From positions 16,344,001-16,408,000 of the forward strand of contig CM034412.1 in NCBI GenBank assembly GCA_019925095.2: a stretch of DNA of 64,000 nucleotides. Reading direction: 5' to 3'. A program made the translations under genes and the position numbers. This document shows positions 22,028 through 34,040 of the stretch, in pieces. Positions within the stretch are counted from its first letter, which is position 1, and each line of letters starts with the position of its first letter. A model generated the notes under the pieces. That model saw only the letters and a program-made list of their open reading frames with translations, was not told where the DNA came from and ran no database searches. This DNA is from Dendrolimus kikuchii. Its lineage: Eukaryota; Arthropoda; Insecta; Lepidoptera; Lasiocampidae.

Positions 22028-22572
22028 GTATTATATAAAATGATTTTTAAATTTATTTATTTATACTGTACCATAACAAAACACCTGAATATAAAACTAC
22101 AATATACATATTTAAAAATAAAAAATGGATGCCAGGTCACTGTCGATGGACTCAGTGCCACTTATAAGTTCTCTAATTGCAATTATGTGCAGCTTTAGTG
22201 TACTGTTTGCTCTGCAACTGCGGTCCTTGCGTGCGGCAATATTTTCCACGTCCCACTTGCGTTTGCAGCTTCATATTGTGATGTCACTCGATTGCATTGT
22301 TTGCCGTCTTCGTGCCACAATGGGGGGATTGGTTGGCAACAGGAATGTTGATATTGCACTCTATACCTCATTTCACTGCACCACTTGTATGCCTCTATTG
22401 TCGGATTGTTGGCGTTTGGTTTACCAAATTTCGCTAGATGATGCGAAAATAATTTCCTATTTTTCTTCTCAACTTCACAACTGTCTTCGGCAACTGCTAT
22501 TCTAAGAGACACTAAAATTTTACACACCTAGTACATAACCCTAAAACTCAAGTACTTTAGATATATTATATA
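22028..22572. other. Unassigned segment with overlapping open frames
   Basis: Both strands are open for over 110 codons around 22125-22527. The minus frame (KKNRKLFSHHLAKFGKPN, NPTIEAYKWC) looks the more protein-like, but I recognise no family. It lies between two Helitron-like copies and may be a decayed transposon. Confidence 0.3.
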
Positions 22573-22897
22573 CTAGGGGCCCTGGCAGACGTTGTCCTGC
22601 TCTGAAAAAATAAAAATCTAGAAGCCGATCCCAGCGCCACCAACCGGTTCCAATTGCGAATAGTCCGGGAACCCACTCAAACACACAAAAACAAAATCAC
22701 CTTAAATCGCTTCCGGTGATTAGGACGATTCTAGAACCCGATCTCAGCGCCACCTACCGGTTCCAACGGGATAAAAAGTATCCTATGTCCGTCTCCTGGT
22801 TCTAAGCTACCTCTCCACCAATTTTCAGCCAAATCGGTATAGTCGTTCTTGAGTTATAAATAGTGTAACTAATACGACCTTCTTTTATATATATCGA
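22573..22897 (-). mobile_element. Helitron-like family E element
   Basis: CTAGGGGCCCTGGCAGACGT at the left; TTCTTTTATATATATCGA at the right; repeated CCCAGCGCCACCAACCGG-like blocks. Confidence 0.65.
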
Positions 22898-23220
22898 TAA
22901 CAAAATATTTGAATTAATGGAAAATAAAAAAACTTCGTTTAAAAAAACTTGGTAATTTAGTAGCTTAGTAATTTTCAAAAAAATATAGTAATTTTTATGT
23001 TTTACTTTGCACCGACTTCAAGATGTTTTAGATAATATATATTAATAATAATAGCTTGAGAAATAAGTTATTAATACTTTTTAGTTTTTGAAGTCGATTT
23101 TTTTAAACGATTTTTTTTGTTACTTTTTAGTGTCTAGCTATGTATGAGTAGACCTACGAAAGGTGCCGCGCTCCTTAAAAAATATAGGTCCTAAGAAACG
23201 GGAACAAAAAATGATCGTAA
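22898..23220. other. No recognisable feature
   Basis: AT-rich. Confidence 0.5.
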
Positions 23221-23530
23221 AATGAAAACTACTTGTCCAAACTATGTTAAATTTTTAAGGGACCAAATGGCAGCTATTCCGCATCGAACAAAAATGAATC
23301 ACGTAAATCGGATTATAACTCTCAGAGTAATCGGTGTACATATGGAACGGAATGGAATTTTTTTCATAAAAAATGTTCATAAAATGAAAACTACTGAGCC
23401 AAACTATGTCAAATTTTTAGGGGACCAAATGGCAGCTATTCCGCGTCGAACAAAAGACGAATCACGTAAATCGGATCATAAATCTCGGAGTAATCGGTGA
23501 ACATACAAAAAAAAAGATTCCGAGGAATCG
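23221..23530 (+). repeat. Two tandem ~162-bp units
   Basis: AATGAAAACTAC recurs with an offset of 162 bases, followed in both units by ACCAAATGGCAGCTATTCCG. The offset is a multiple of three, which creates a spurious 92-codon frame. A single related unit lies at 15480-15625. Confidence 0.75.
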
Positions 23531-23695
23531 TATCGTCGTTGTCAGTTGTACCTACATTTTTGGTGATATATTTTTTTTCGTAAAAATTGTGATATGTATA
23601 ATAATTGTAGTAACAACATTATGTATGCACTGACGCCGACAATTATATTTATTCTGTTCAAAAATAGTTTTAAATACTTTTTGTAACTATGATAA

Positions 23696-23783
23696 TGTGT
23701 AAGAATAAGCCTAAATGGCATTCTGTTGTTCGTGCCTACCCCGCAAGGGAACTGGCGTGAAGTTATGTATGTATGTATGTATG
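23696..23783 (+). mobile_element. Family B, last ~65 bp plus tail
   Basis: GTGTAAGAATAAGCCTAAAT to CTGGCGTGAAGTTATG plus (TATG)n; severe 5' truncation. Confidence 0.7.
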
Positions 23784-24285
23784 GATAATGTGCCGTAATA
23801 AAAATGGTGTTTTATTATATTATTCAAACATTTGGCAAATATGTTACTTATTCAAATTTTGGAGTTGAACAACACGCATAACTCATATATATAATGACTT
23901 GCTACCACGTTCGAGGTCGATACTTCATAATTAACTGTATTGCAAGTTAGTAGGAAAATGAAGATTAAATATATAACTAACTTTGGTCCAAAGGTCCCCA
24001 ATAATAATAATCGGCAAACAAACATTCTGATGGTCTACTAGCCATGATGACGACGTGTGAAATAAAGTCTTTTACTGGGACAACATATATCTTAATTTTA
24101 GTATTCACTTGGGATAGAAACTAGCACTATGTCGAGTTTCATTTAAATCCGTTTAGTAGTTTTCACGTGATGCTCTAACAGACAGGTAGATAGACAGAAA
24201 TTCTAAAAATTGTATTTTCGGATTCTACTGGTCCGAATCAATATCCTCCTGATTTTTTGTTACATTTTAAACGTATCTTCTACTA
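23784..24285. other. Faint Helitron-like motif only
   Basis: GTTTAGTAGTTTTCACGTGA near 24160 resembles 53.8 kb; otherwise nothing. Confidence 0.4.
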
Positions 24286-24528
24286 ATATATAAAGCTGAA
24301 GAGCTTGTTTGTTTGTTTGAACGCGCTAATCTCAGGAATTACTGGTCTGATTTGAAAAATTATTTCAGTGTTAGATAGACCATTTATCGAGGAAGGCTAT
24401 AGGCTATATATCATCACGCTAAGACTAATAAGAGTGGAGCACCAATGAAGAATGTTTAAAAATCGGGGGGTTTTTTAACTTACTTTTTTTTACTATTTTA
24501 TGCGGACGAAGTCGCGGGCAGGAAGTAG
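24286..24528 (+). mobile_element. Helitron-like family C element
   Basis: TCTTCTACTAATATATAAAG at the left; GCGGACGAAGTCGCGGGC hairpin near the 3' end. Confidence 0.65.
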
Positions 24529-24639
24529 TTTATATATATAGAGAATTATTGTAATATTATAGATTCTGAAACAATAACCAAGGTAATATTCAAGCTAAAT
24601 CAGTGAAAATTTTAAAAGAATCTTATTAAGGTATTTAAT

Positions 24640-24905
24640 GCGCTAGACATTTGTAGATCAGTCGCTTCGTCTTCGGAAAGGGCTGAATCAATTAAACGGC
24701 GCAAATATAATCGTCAATGGGAGTTTCTTATTTGTGGCGTTTGCTGTTGAGACTCTTGGACCGTAGGGTCCTGAGGTCACGAGCTCATCTCCTCTTTAGA
24801 TGATCACAGGGTTAGTACCTACGTCGAACAGCAGATCAGTGTGGCGATGTAGCGAGATAAGGTAGCCAGCCCTCTGAGTACCTTCCCGTAGAAGACGGCG
24901 ACCTA
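24640..24905 (+). pseudogene. Very degenerate LINE C-terminal fragment
   Basis: In one plus-strand frame interrupted by several stops I read SSSERAESIKRRKYN, then DSWTVGS, and further on EQQISVAM and VASPLSTFP. The order of landmarks resembles the KRLKYV / VETLGPWG / AQRIS / GNAAS series of the better copy at 45.8-46.7 kb. The match is weak and rests on spacing as much as identity. Confidence 0.35.
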
Positions 24906-24954
24906 GGCTCAGTATTCTATTTATAGTCTTAAGGGATTGTAGTTAAAATACAGT

Positions 24955-25190
24955 AGACTTTATATTGAGTGGGCTAAACCCTAGGCGGCCTAGCTTACTG
25001 GAGAAGCAGAGCCTCCAAATTCGGTTCCTGGTATAGTAAATTTCGTAAACGAACTTTTTGTGATTTATTATGGTCTGGATGACTGGGATCGGCCCCAGAG
25101 TGGTCCGTTGTATATAACACTTAACACAAGCGTAACTCGCTTAACTTGGAGTATACACGGTATGTGTGTTTGTCTGTAAAAAGAAACAAC
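24955..25190 (+). mobile_element. tRNA-derived SINE (family G), first of an adjacent pair
   Basis: GAGTGGGCTAAACCC and TTCGGTTCCTGGTATAG are the A- and B-box regions; GGCCCCAGAGTGGTCCGTTG follows. Confidence 0.6.
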
Positions 25191-25197
25191 TGATAAT

Positions 25198-25455
25198 TTG
25201 ACTGCCTCTGTGGTTGAGCGGGCTAAGCCTTTGCCGGCGTACCTCACTGCAACGCAGAGGTTCCGGTTTCGATTCCTGGTATAGTAAATTTCGGAAACGT
25301 ATTTTCTCCGTTATTTACTATGGTCTGGGTGTCTGGGACCGGCCCCAGAGTAGTCCGTTGTGTATTACCCATAACACAAGCGTAACTTGATTAATTTGGG
25401 GATATACAATGTGTGTTTGCCTGCCGATTTAAAAAAAATAAAATAATAATAATAA
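25198..25455 (+). mobile_element. tRNA-derived SINE (family G), second of an adjacent pair
   Basis: TGGTTGAGCGGGCTAAGCC (A box) and GGTTTCGATTCC at 25265-25276 (B box); ends in an A-rich (AATAAT)n tail. More tRNA-like than its neighbour. Confidence 0.7.
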
Positions 25456-25486
25456 TTTCTAATTAGGCTGAGTTTTCATTATATTA

Positions 25487-25795
25487 AGTCGTGGTAGCGT
25501 AATGGCTAGCGCACGCATCCCGGACTCAAAGGGCGCGGGTTCGTTCCTGGCCGGAACGCAAGCACCACTTAGTAAGTTTTCTGACTTGATGTGCATATTG
25601 TTACAATTACCACGTGCTAACAACGGTGAAGGAAAACATCGTAATACAATCTGCTCATCGAGATAACCGATGTGTTAAACCTGCCAAGCCGCATTAGACA
25701 AGCGTGGCAGGTATACTGTCCTTTCCCCCTATAATGTCAGGGCCGAGCCCAGCAGTGGGACATTTATGGTCTGATATTATGTTAGTTTATGTTAA
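25487..25795 (+). mobile_element. tRNA-derived SINE (family F)
   Basis: Head GTCGTGGTAGCGTAATGG carries a pol III A-box-like segment and GGTTCGTTCC at 25538-25547 is the B box. The body includes ATAACCGATGTGTTAAACCT and ends near GGGCCGAGCCCAGCAGTGGG. The head cannot fold as a working tRNA. Confidence 0.75.
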
Positions 25796-25850
25796 GATAT
25801 AATAAAGTCTTAAAGGACAATACAATACAATTAATAAATGGTATTCATTA

Positions 25851-25905
25851 TAAAACGTAGTTTTATTATGTATACAAGTCGCGAAAACTTAAGAAAATAT
25901 TAGGT
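25851..25905. repeat. Fragment shared with family I right flank
   Basis: TAAAACGTAGTTTTATTATG and CGCGAAAACTTAAGAAAATA match 62012-62060. Confidence 0.5.
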
Positions 25906-25944
25906 TTTCAGTAGTTAAAATTATGAAAGTTTTCTTAATTGTAC

Positions 25945-26318
25945 ATACATACATATATACATAATTTCACGCCAGATCACTTGCGGGGTAGGCACGAACA
26001 ACAGAGCGCCATTCAGGCTTATTCTTACACACCTCACTTGCTTCTTTGACATTGATAGCTCTTGTCATGCATGCTCGTCTGTTCTTAAGGCTCCTGACAT
26101 CACCTTCTGCTAGTACACGATCAATTTGATCATGGAAGGTGTGTCGTGGCCTTCCACGACTTCTGCATCTATCCATTTTTTCATTGTATATCTGTTTAGT
26201 CATTCTTTCCACATGCCCGAACTACCGGAGCATTCCTTTCCTTACCTTCACTCCGACACTCTCTTTCAGACCCTTTCTTACTTCGGTATTACGAACGCGG
26301 TCCGCGAGCGTCACTCCG
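25945..26318 (-). mobile_element. Family B, longer 3' end
   Basis: Extends further 5' than most: the minus strand adds VKVRKGMLRWFGHVERM-type sequence before GRPRHTFHDQ, with a substituted stop region (ASDLA). Confidence 0.75.
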
Positions 26319-27209
26319 CTTTCTTAATTGTATTAGTTTATATTATGTATATTAACATTTTAATTATTCTCGACCTCTTTAAAGCAATTTAGTATGATTA
26401 ATATAATATATATTGACAAAGTTAAATCGTGGCATGTCTTCAGAAATAGGACTATGAATATTCGAAAGGATTTACCATCGTATCCAACTCAATTAGCGAG
26501 AGATGTCGCTTTGGGCATTAATACCAGACTAATAAACCGACGAAAGATGATTTTCGTTTATTAATATTTAAATGATGAAGGCCCGCTTGTTGTATTACTA
26601 AATACCACGGAATACAATGCTTTGTTTTCTTCTAAAAACGTTACTTAAATTCCTGATATTTTAATTCAAAGTATTTTTAAACTTAACACTTCAATTTTCC
26701 ACTGAATACTTTAAAAATTAGAAGAATATAATTTTCACAAGTTTGGAAGTGCATATATATCACGGCACCCATTGCCTTAACTGAAAAGTCAGTAAATAAT
26801 TCCGTTATGATGTATAAAGGTTCTTATTTACGATACTCAACACAACTACGTAGTATGTACTAAAAAAATCTTACTTACTTACAGACCCAGTGGTTGTGGA
26901 CAAAGATGACTGTGATATACAATGACAGACGGCTAAAAAGACAGACAGACGGAATCTTAAGGGTCCCTTTCTTAAAAAAGTGCCATTAATTCTAAAAAGA
27001 GAATTCATCGTAAAGAAAGTACTTGCGCTCACGATGCTTGTCCTTTGACTTTCGTACGAAATACAGACAACTAACTAGAAGAGCGTAATGAATGGCAGTG
27101 GCAGGGCGAATATTATGTTTACATACTGGCGCTGCTCACTTCTGATGCCACTCGTTTGCTGGCTGCCGTAGAAGTTGACACAATATAAACATGTTATTAG
27201 GTAAAGTAT
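26319..27209. other. No recognisable feature
   Basis: Unique-looking AT-rich sequence. Confidence 0.5.
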
Positions 27210-27510
27210 TTTTTTTTATGGCGAGAGTTCAGCAGACAGGCAGCCGACCCACTCGATGGAAAGCGGTTACCATCGCCTATGGACATTTGCAACACCAAAA
27301 GTGCTACAAATGCTCTGCTGCTTTCTTAAGGAAGACTGGAACCTAGTCACTAATGCCGGAACACAACTCAAGGCTGTTTTGGCGGCATACTCTAGCCATC
27401 CAGCCGGGCAAATACACTACCACCTGGCTGTGGGTTTTTTTGACGCCTCTTACGACAAGCCGCCAGACCGCAGAAAGTTGTATTCTTTTTCCGTTCCTGC
27501 ACGGATAAAA
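27210..27510 (-). mobile_element. Family A, nearly full length
   Basis: T-run, TTCAGCAGACAGGCAGCC and GAAAGCGGTTACCATCGCC at the left; CCGTTCCTGCACGGATAAA at the right. A small deletion lies near 27395. Confidence 0.75.
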
Positions 27511-28207
27511 AGTACGCTTAAAAGCGGCTTTTTTAGATTAACATGTAATGTTTCGCAAAAATATTCGTAGCTTGGGGTATTGTCGTCTGTTGTATCTGAT
27601 ACCTATCACAAATTGTAAGAAATAATAAAAGCTTATGAATGTTTCATTCTAACAAGATTTTGCAAACATGCCCATGGGCTCATCTTTTGATTTGAATAAA
27701 TGGAGACTGGCGACTTTGTGCCAGGGGTACAGTGTTTCATTACAATATAATGTAAAGAAAATCGGTGACGTTTGAAAATGATTAATAAGCAGACCTTTCT
27801 TTGCAGCTCCTTGCACGTTTTTCTTGCAGGAACTCGCCTACTTTTGACGAGAAAAATAAGTAGGTAGATAGAATGTTTTCGGGCTCCAGACATTTTCTTA
27901 AAGGCGGAAGCCTAATGAATTCGTCATGCCTAAAGGTGTACTTTACATGCCGCCATACAACATTGCAATGATAATATGACAAGAATAATAATTAAGGGTG
28001 ATGTTGACCTGAGGGATACATAAGAGTGTAGGGGGTATTTTTAGAATTTTAGATAATCCAGACTCTTAAGTTTAGATAGATTTTTCTAATTTTTAGACAG
28101 CTCTTTAAAAGTCATATCGGTTAATAAGAAAGAAAACAAGAAAAACTTTATTTGAAGAAACAGCGACGTAATTACATACCTTATATATTAGTATACACAG
28201 AGCATAT
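27511..28207. other. No recognisable feature
   Basis: Unique-looking; short open frames only. Confidence 0.5.
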
Positions 28208-29170
28208 TGTTACGAGCTACACAGGACTCGAATTAAAATGCCGTTGGAATTACTATAGAGTTTATTAGAACTGTACAAACACGTATAAAACAGGTACAAA
28301 TATACTGGATACAACCAGTAACACTGCACGATTCAATAACACGCGCAAAGTCCGTCACTATATCTGGAGACGCAATCAGGCAATCTCCGCGGGTAGGGGG
28401 TTATGTGCTCAATGTATGGCCATCCCTTATTCCCCAATTAAGAACTGGTGCCCGGAGAATATAGAACCTTGCACTTACCTCGCAGCCAGCCACCAGCCCA
28501 CGACAGTGCTGGTTCAGGGTTCTGCCTGGTGCTTCTCACGTGGCGATAAAGATGGCAAAGTCCTTCTACACGAGCCCCGGGGCGCAAGGGACGCAGATAC
28601 ACCGATCACTTAAATTTATTATTGGTTGAGGCGATTGTCCTAGTAATTAGCTACTGGACGCGGAAATCTTCGATAGCTAATATTTGTATTTATGCGGGTG
28701 CGCTACTATTTTGTGTGCGTCGCGGCAGCGTGGCGTTTGGCAACGTACTGAACTCACGCGCCGAGCGAGCGGCGGCAACGTACGGGGGTTGCAAGACGCT
28801 ATAAACCCAAGACACAATTGGTAATTGGGAAATAAGTGGCGCCAACAATATCACTCTTCGAATGTACTACACACGTCTTACTCGTATCGTAGTCGTTGCT
28901 TGACTGCCTCACCCCTTTGTTCGGTCATTATTTTATACCAAACTGTATAATAGAACAAAGGACCATGTTCACCGAGTTAATCCGCACACCTGGCAAGCAA
29001 GGATTAGTTCGACACTAATGACGGCCATAAAAGAATTAGAAAAACAATAGCATGTTTTTCTGGACTACAAACTCTAAATACAAATTAAACAAAAGAATTC
29101 CTAAATCCAGTGGCAATAAAACTGCGTTTTACGACCTGCAGGTGTGCGTATATCTGTGTCGGTATGTAAC
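28208..29170 (-). mobile_element. LTR of a longer family D relative
   Basis: The left end matches the family D right end inverted (TGTTACGAG, AAAATGCCGTTGGAATTA, AATAACACGCGCAAAGTCCG). The right end matches the family D left end inverted (AAACAAAAGAATTCC, CTGCAGGTGTGCG). About 560 bases between (28430-28990) are unlike the short LTRs and relatively GC-rich. No clear target duplication at the eroded right edge. Confidence 0.5.
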
Positions 29171-30196
29171 TTATTATTATGAGAATTTGTACGCCGCATT
29201 TTCAGCAAACAAGGTTTGCACTCAGCATATGACACAACGCTCATCTTCAGTGCAAGCCTTCCTTTTGGATTTTGTTAAATAGTTAATAAAACTAATTCTA
29301 CTTATGTAATATTTAATTAGTAACACAAATAAATGAATTTTAATAAAACCAACAATAAAATACTTTGTTACTACAGAATTAAAATAAATACTCGTGTAAC
29401 AACTTGGATTGAATACAATTCGATAGAGTGCTTGCCGAGTACCACATTCTGTGTGCCACGTCACTGATGATTTTTTATTTAGGTCAATGAATAGGTGGCA
29501 ATATATTTGGAAAATTGTACGGATGAGAATGCTATAATCAACAAAATCACAGAAATAACATAATGATTTCAAATCATCTTTTATTAGAATAATAAATAGT
29601 CCTTGAAAATTCTATAAAAAATACTTGAAAATGTTTCTTTGATGTTAACAAAAATATGAGATATTATTAAGTGAGAGTTTTAGAGTACCAAAGAATTGTG
29701 ATAATTCTTTGAAGATTCTTTATGCTTAAGCGTTGTAGACGGTAATGTCTGTTTTTTACGATTTTTCTTATAAATGTTAATTTTAACCTAAGATGGAGAT
29801 TATTTGGAACATTTAATTTTGTTGCTTTCAAGTCGTTTCAAGTCTTACGTTTTATGGATACCAGCTAGATACGAGGCTTGGAATCGGCAAATATAACCCG
29901 TAATGGTTCGATTATAACCGGTAACCTTAACAAGAATGTTTGTAAACCGTTTTATACCGCGTGAAGAAGAAGTATCATTCTATCTCTCAAAGTATGTTTA
30001 TGTCCCACTGACTTTTGTGCAATGTTAAAAGATTTCTCCGTTAATTTGTTAGGACAGTAAAATATATATGGCAACACATTGACGGATAAGCTACTGGCAA
30101 GAATGTGTCTTGTCATTGTGCTGCGTACCTAGGTTAAAATGGCTCTTGTTAAACTGTAAAATTGTATATTGTAAATTTGGATTTAAAAATTAAACA
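29171..30196. other. No recognisable feature
   Basis: About 1 kb, AT-rich; a 116-codon minus frame without any motif is taken as chance. Confidence 0.5.
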
Positions 30197-30203
30197 CAAT
30201 CAT

Positions 30204-30434
30204 TTTTTTTATTGCAGGAGTTCAGCAGACAGGCAGACGGCCCACTGGATGGAAAGCGGTTACCATCGCCTATGGACATTTGCAACACCAAAGGTGCTAC
30301 AAATGCGCTGCTGCTCTCTTAAGTGGTTCTGGAACCTGGTCACTAATGCCGGAACACAACTCAAAGTTGTTATGGCGGCATGCTCTAGACCAGGGGTGGT
30401 AACCATCCAGTCGGGCAAACGCCTTACCACCTGG
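30204..30434 (-). mobile_element. Family A, short class with 7-bp target duplication
   Basis: Flanked by CAATCAT (30197-30203 and 30435-30441). The truncated end falls at CCACCTGG, the same point as the copies at 12.5, 41.4 and 47.8 kb. Confidence 0.8.
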
Positions 30435-30441
30435 CAATCAT

Positions 30442-31401
30442 AAAGTTAAAGTGTTTATTATTATATACATAAAACACAATTTGACTGTCAAATTTCCAAT
30501 TGGAGAAGTATAGAAGTTGGGCGTTCGGAGCAAACGCCACGAACGCAGCTAAGATTTAACGCTCGGTTATGATGTTTTGTTTCAAGTCTTATAAGATCCC
30601 CACACCTTGCCCTATAAGACGGAGAAATAAAAAAAATAAAAGCTACAAATTCAAGCAATGCCAACAACAAAAATTCATATATACAAGATCGAAGTATTTG
30701 AGGTATGGATAGATAGATAGATAATTCTTTATTGTACTCCAAAGCCTAAACAAACAGAAATAGAAAAAGATAAAAAGCTAGTAACAACGGGCGGCTTTAT
30801 CGCTAAGAAGCCGATCTGTTCCAAGCAACCCTTGGCAGGGATTGATAGATTTTTAATACTGACGGTGGTACAGTTAATAAATAATGATTAATAATAAATA
30901 ATAAATGGAGTATTATGGATATTTTTTTGGGTTCTTTAGCTAAATTACAAAAAAGTACTAGGCATTCTACACGCAGATATTAGACCGATTTATAAACGTT
31001 TACCTGTTATTAAGTGTCTAGTCCTATAATATAAAATATGGCCAACAAGAATTAAGTTTTCATCACGAAACTTGTTTAACATCGTGTCGGGTTATCGAAG
31101 CTAGTCAGTGGCGCCACCTCGGGCATAACTTATCAAGTACTGGGCTAATTTGATTAATATTCATAAACAAGTTGAGTGGTGCCCCCAGGGAGTGAGGTGA
31201 GAGTGCCCTTGGTCAAATTATTCGACCAAACTTAGGCTTTGTGAAGAGCCTGGAGGTAATTGTTTTAGGGCGACAACGGTTCATTTCTTAACTGAAACTT
31301 AACTTCGCGTATGGAAACTTCAATGGGTTAGATGACAATAAATTCTACAATTATTTACATAATAAAGAACATATGTTCAATTATCACTTTAGTGTACAAT
31401 A
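30442..31401. other. No gene; GATA microsatellite only
   Basis: Nothing beyond the tract at 30711. Confidence 0.5.
30711..30724. repeat. (GATA)n microsatellite
   Basis: GATAGATAGATAGATA-type run; a second impure GATA/GA tract lies at 54732-54772. Confidence 0.8.
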
Positions 31402-31768
31402 TACATACATACATATATACATAATTTCACGCCAGTTCCCTTGCGGGGTAGGCACGATCAACAGAGCGCCATTTAGGCTTATTCTTACACACCTCACTTG
31501 CCTCTTTGACATTCATAACTCTTGTCATGCACGCTCGTCTGTTCTTAAGGCTCCTGACATCACCTTCTGCTAGTACACGATCAATTTGATCATGGAAGGT
31601 GTGTCGTGGCCTTCCACGACTTCTGCATCCATCCACTTTTGCATTGTATATCTGTTTAGTCATTCTTTCCACATGCCCGAACCACCGGAGCATTCCTTTC
31701 CTTACCTTCACCCCGACACTCTCTTTCAGACCAACTCTCTTTCTTACTTCGGTATAATCTCGACCGCG
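31402..31768 (-). pseudogene. Family B: open C-terminal 94 codons of a LINE reverse transcriptase
   Basis: The minus-strand frame (31711-31427) is uninterrupted: MKVRKGMLRWFGHVERMTKQ, then DGCRSRGRPRHTFHDQID, RRACMTRVMNVKEASEVC and a stop after ARELA. The LRWFGHVERM, RGRPR and NRRACM motifs are typical of the last part of non-LTR retrotransposon ORFs. The (TATG)n tail lies at 31402-31425. No reverse-transcriptase catalytic domain is present, so it is a fragment, although the open frame suggests a recent insertion. Confidence 0.8.
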
Positions 31769-32541
31769 TTTAATCTACTTTCATGCTCTCTCTCCATACC
31801 CAACTAGTTTACAATACCATATCATTATACGTATAAATAGGTTTAATTACTTTTCAAACAATAATTAATGAATACTAGATCTTTGGAACCGGGAAATAGT
31901 AGAACCGGTTATAGGTTAAGACATAGGAGTTTTTCTTTTCAGTTTTGTTCTGAACTTTAATCTTAATTACACTATTTTTTAGCAACAAATTTAAGTGGTT
32001 ATCATGTAATGCTGTATCAGACAGATAGATAAAATTCTAAAAATTTTCGGAAGCTCTTGGTCCAAATAAGACCCCTGTTTTTTGGAGTTTATTCCTTAAG
32101 ATTTTTTTTCCAAATGCGTTGTACAAATCCGATTCCTCTTCAGATTAATTTACAATCAACGTATCGGCTCCCTTGGTGTTACACATATCCACGAGCGACG
32201 CTATCCACTTACTATCAGATGAACCGTCCGTAATCTCAGTAACGAAGATAAATGATATAAGTACTTTATATCTATGAAAACGGGATCCCTTCTTCGAGAG
32301 AAAAATCCGAAGCTTATATAAGCGAAGCAGTACATGTAAATATCTAATGTATAATAATGAAGGCAGAATTCGCTTTATCCACATCTGTGTGGTCTTATCT
32401 GTTTCCTGAATGAATCTTGTTTCATATTTCTGGTGTGATCAAAGTTATGCCTTTGCTAATGTATGCAGGCACAAATTGACACGTGTAACGTGACACAAGA
32501 CGCTGGGAGAATATAACTTTAATGAGGTTAAAGGCGGATAC
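31769..32541. other. Weak Helitron-like motif only
   Basis: GTATCAGACAGATAGAT near 32010 resembles family C relatives; otherwise nothing. Confidence 0.4.
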
Positions 32542-32545
32542 ATAC

Positions 32546-33064
32546 TGTTACGACCTAGACGCTGACAAAAACGAATTCACACCTGCATACCTGTACAAAA
32601 CACATTTTATTACCTTTCGGCATTTGGGCTGTTGTTTACTTATTTATTGGCATGCGTTTACTAATTATTCTAGAGAACAGTCTATTGTTTTATTGTACTC
32701 TTTTATGGCCGTTGCGGTCGACTCATTAGTCAGGTGTCTCGGATTTAAAGTACAAAATGAATCTAGGAAATTCGGTCCACGCGGCCGGGCAGACATACTG
32801 CATCTGTGCAGTATAAAACAATACCCCAATTGAGGGATGAGGGAGTTGAGCGATAATCACGAGCGAAGCAAGACGTGTCTACTACAATCGGAAATCATTT
32901 AGTGACGGACTTTGCGCGTTTTATGGAATAACGACCTTCTGCATTACGTTTGGACTTGTTGTGTTCCGTTACATTTGTACCTGTGTTATACGTGTTTGTA
33001 TAGTTCTAATAAACTCTATAGTAATTCTGACGGCATTTTAATGCGAGTCCTGCAACTCGTAACA
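32546..33064 (+). mobile_element. Solo LTR (family D) with ATAC target duplication
   Basis: Begins TGTTACGACC and ends CTCGTAACA, with ATAC on both sides (32542-32545, 33065-33068). Contains TATAAAA at 32812-32818 and AATAAA at 33008-33013, the usual LTR promoter and poly(A) signals. No internal coding region follows, so it is a solo LTR left by recombination. A 4-bp duplication fits Gypsy-type integration. Confidence 0.8.
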
Positions 33065-33211
33065 ATACTATTTATGCGCGACGCGACCCGTTGTCACGTG
33101 CGTTTATATTGATGTACTATACCTACTAGAAAGAGTTATCTATATATGTAAAGTTCTTTGAACCTAAACCTATATAAGTTTAGATATTGTTACATTATAT
33201 TTTATTTTATT

Positions 33212-33351
33212 TCATACATACATACATACATAACTTCACGCCAGTTCCCTTACGGGGTAGGCACGGACAACAGAGCGCCATTCAGGATTATTCTTACACA
33301 CCTCACTTGCTTCTTTGACATTCATAACTCTTGTCATGCACGCTCGTCTGA
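33212..33351 (-). mobile_element. Family B, short 3' end
   Basis: CATACATACATACATACATA tail, then AACTTCACGCCAGTTCCC; truncated after GCACGCTCGTCTG. Confidence 0.75.
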
Positions 33352-33719
33352 TTTTATTTCACAACGTTTTAAATCTGTTTCTGCGATGCTCCTTACAATC
33401 TCTGTACAAAAAAGCATCCTTTTGTTAACCAATATTGAATTCCAGCCGTTTCCCGGCCACTTTAAATGGGGTCAAAACTTTAACTTTTTAAAAGTCAAAC
33501 TCGAACAACAGAAAACGCAAATTAATTTTCGCAATTTCGATTTAATGAAAAAATCATAAAGAACTTTGGGCACAATTTAAATTTTTAATTGATACCGCAC
33601 CGCTGCTGGTTTGAGCTGCGGGCTTCCAACATTAACCATTGTAGGAAGGATTCGCCAGTCAACATAACCCCGTTGACTTATTTTTTAAACAAAAAGTCAA
33701 ATTACTTATTTTAGGAAGA
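33352..33719. other. No recognisable feature
   Basis: Nothing assignable. Confidence 0.5.
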
Positions 33720-34040
33720 AGTCGTAGTAGCGTAATGGCTAGCGCACGCGTCTCAGACTCAAAGGGCGCGGATTCGATCCTGGCCGGAACGCATGCACCA
33801 CTTAGTCAGTTTTCTGATCTTATGTGCATATTGTTACTATTACCACGTGCTAACAACGGTGAAAAAAACATCCTGATGCAATCTGCACATCGAGATAACC
33901 GATGTGTCAAGCCTGCCCAACCGCCTTGGACAAGCGTGGCGGGTATACTGTCCGTTCCCCCTATAATGGGAGGGCCGAGCCCAGCAATGGAACATTTATG
34001 GGTTGTTATTTTTATTGTTATTTTATTTTTATTCCTTTTA
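33720..34040 (+). mobile_element. tRNA-derived SINE (family F)
   Basis: TAGCGTAATGG (33728-33738) and GGATTCGATCC (33770-33780) are the A- and B-box equivalents; same body as the 25.5-kb copy. The most intact copy in the window. Confidence 0.75.

Noticed and set aside
22125..22527. Overlapping frames of over 110 codons on both strands
   Set aside because: No motif, no splice context, and both strands are open; kept only as an unassigned segment.
23222..23500. 92-codon frame with an internal protein repeat
   Set aside because: The repeat is a 162-bp non-coding tandem unit whose length happens to be a multiple of three.
25487..25560. tRNA gene from the A- and B-box sequence
   Set aside because: The same head is repeated at 33.7 kb followed by the same non-tRNA body, and a cloverleaf with proper acceptor pairing is not evident; it is a SINE.
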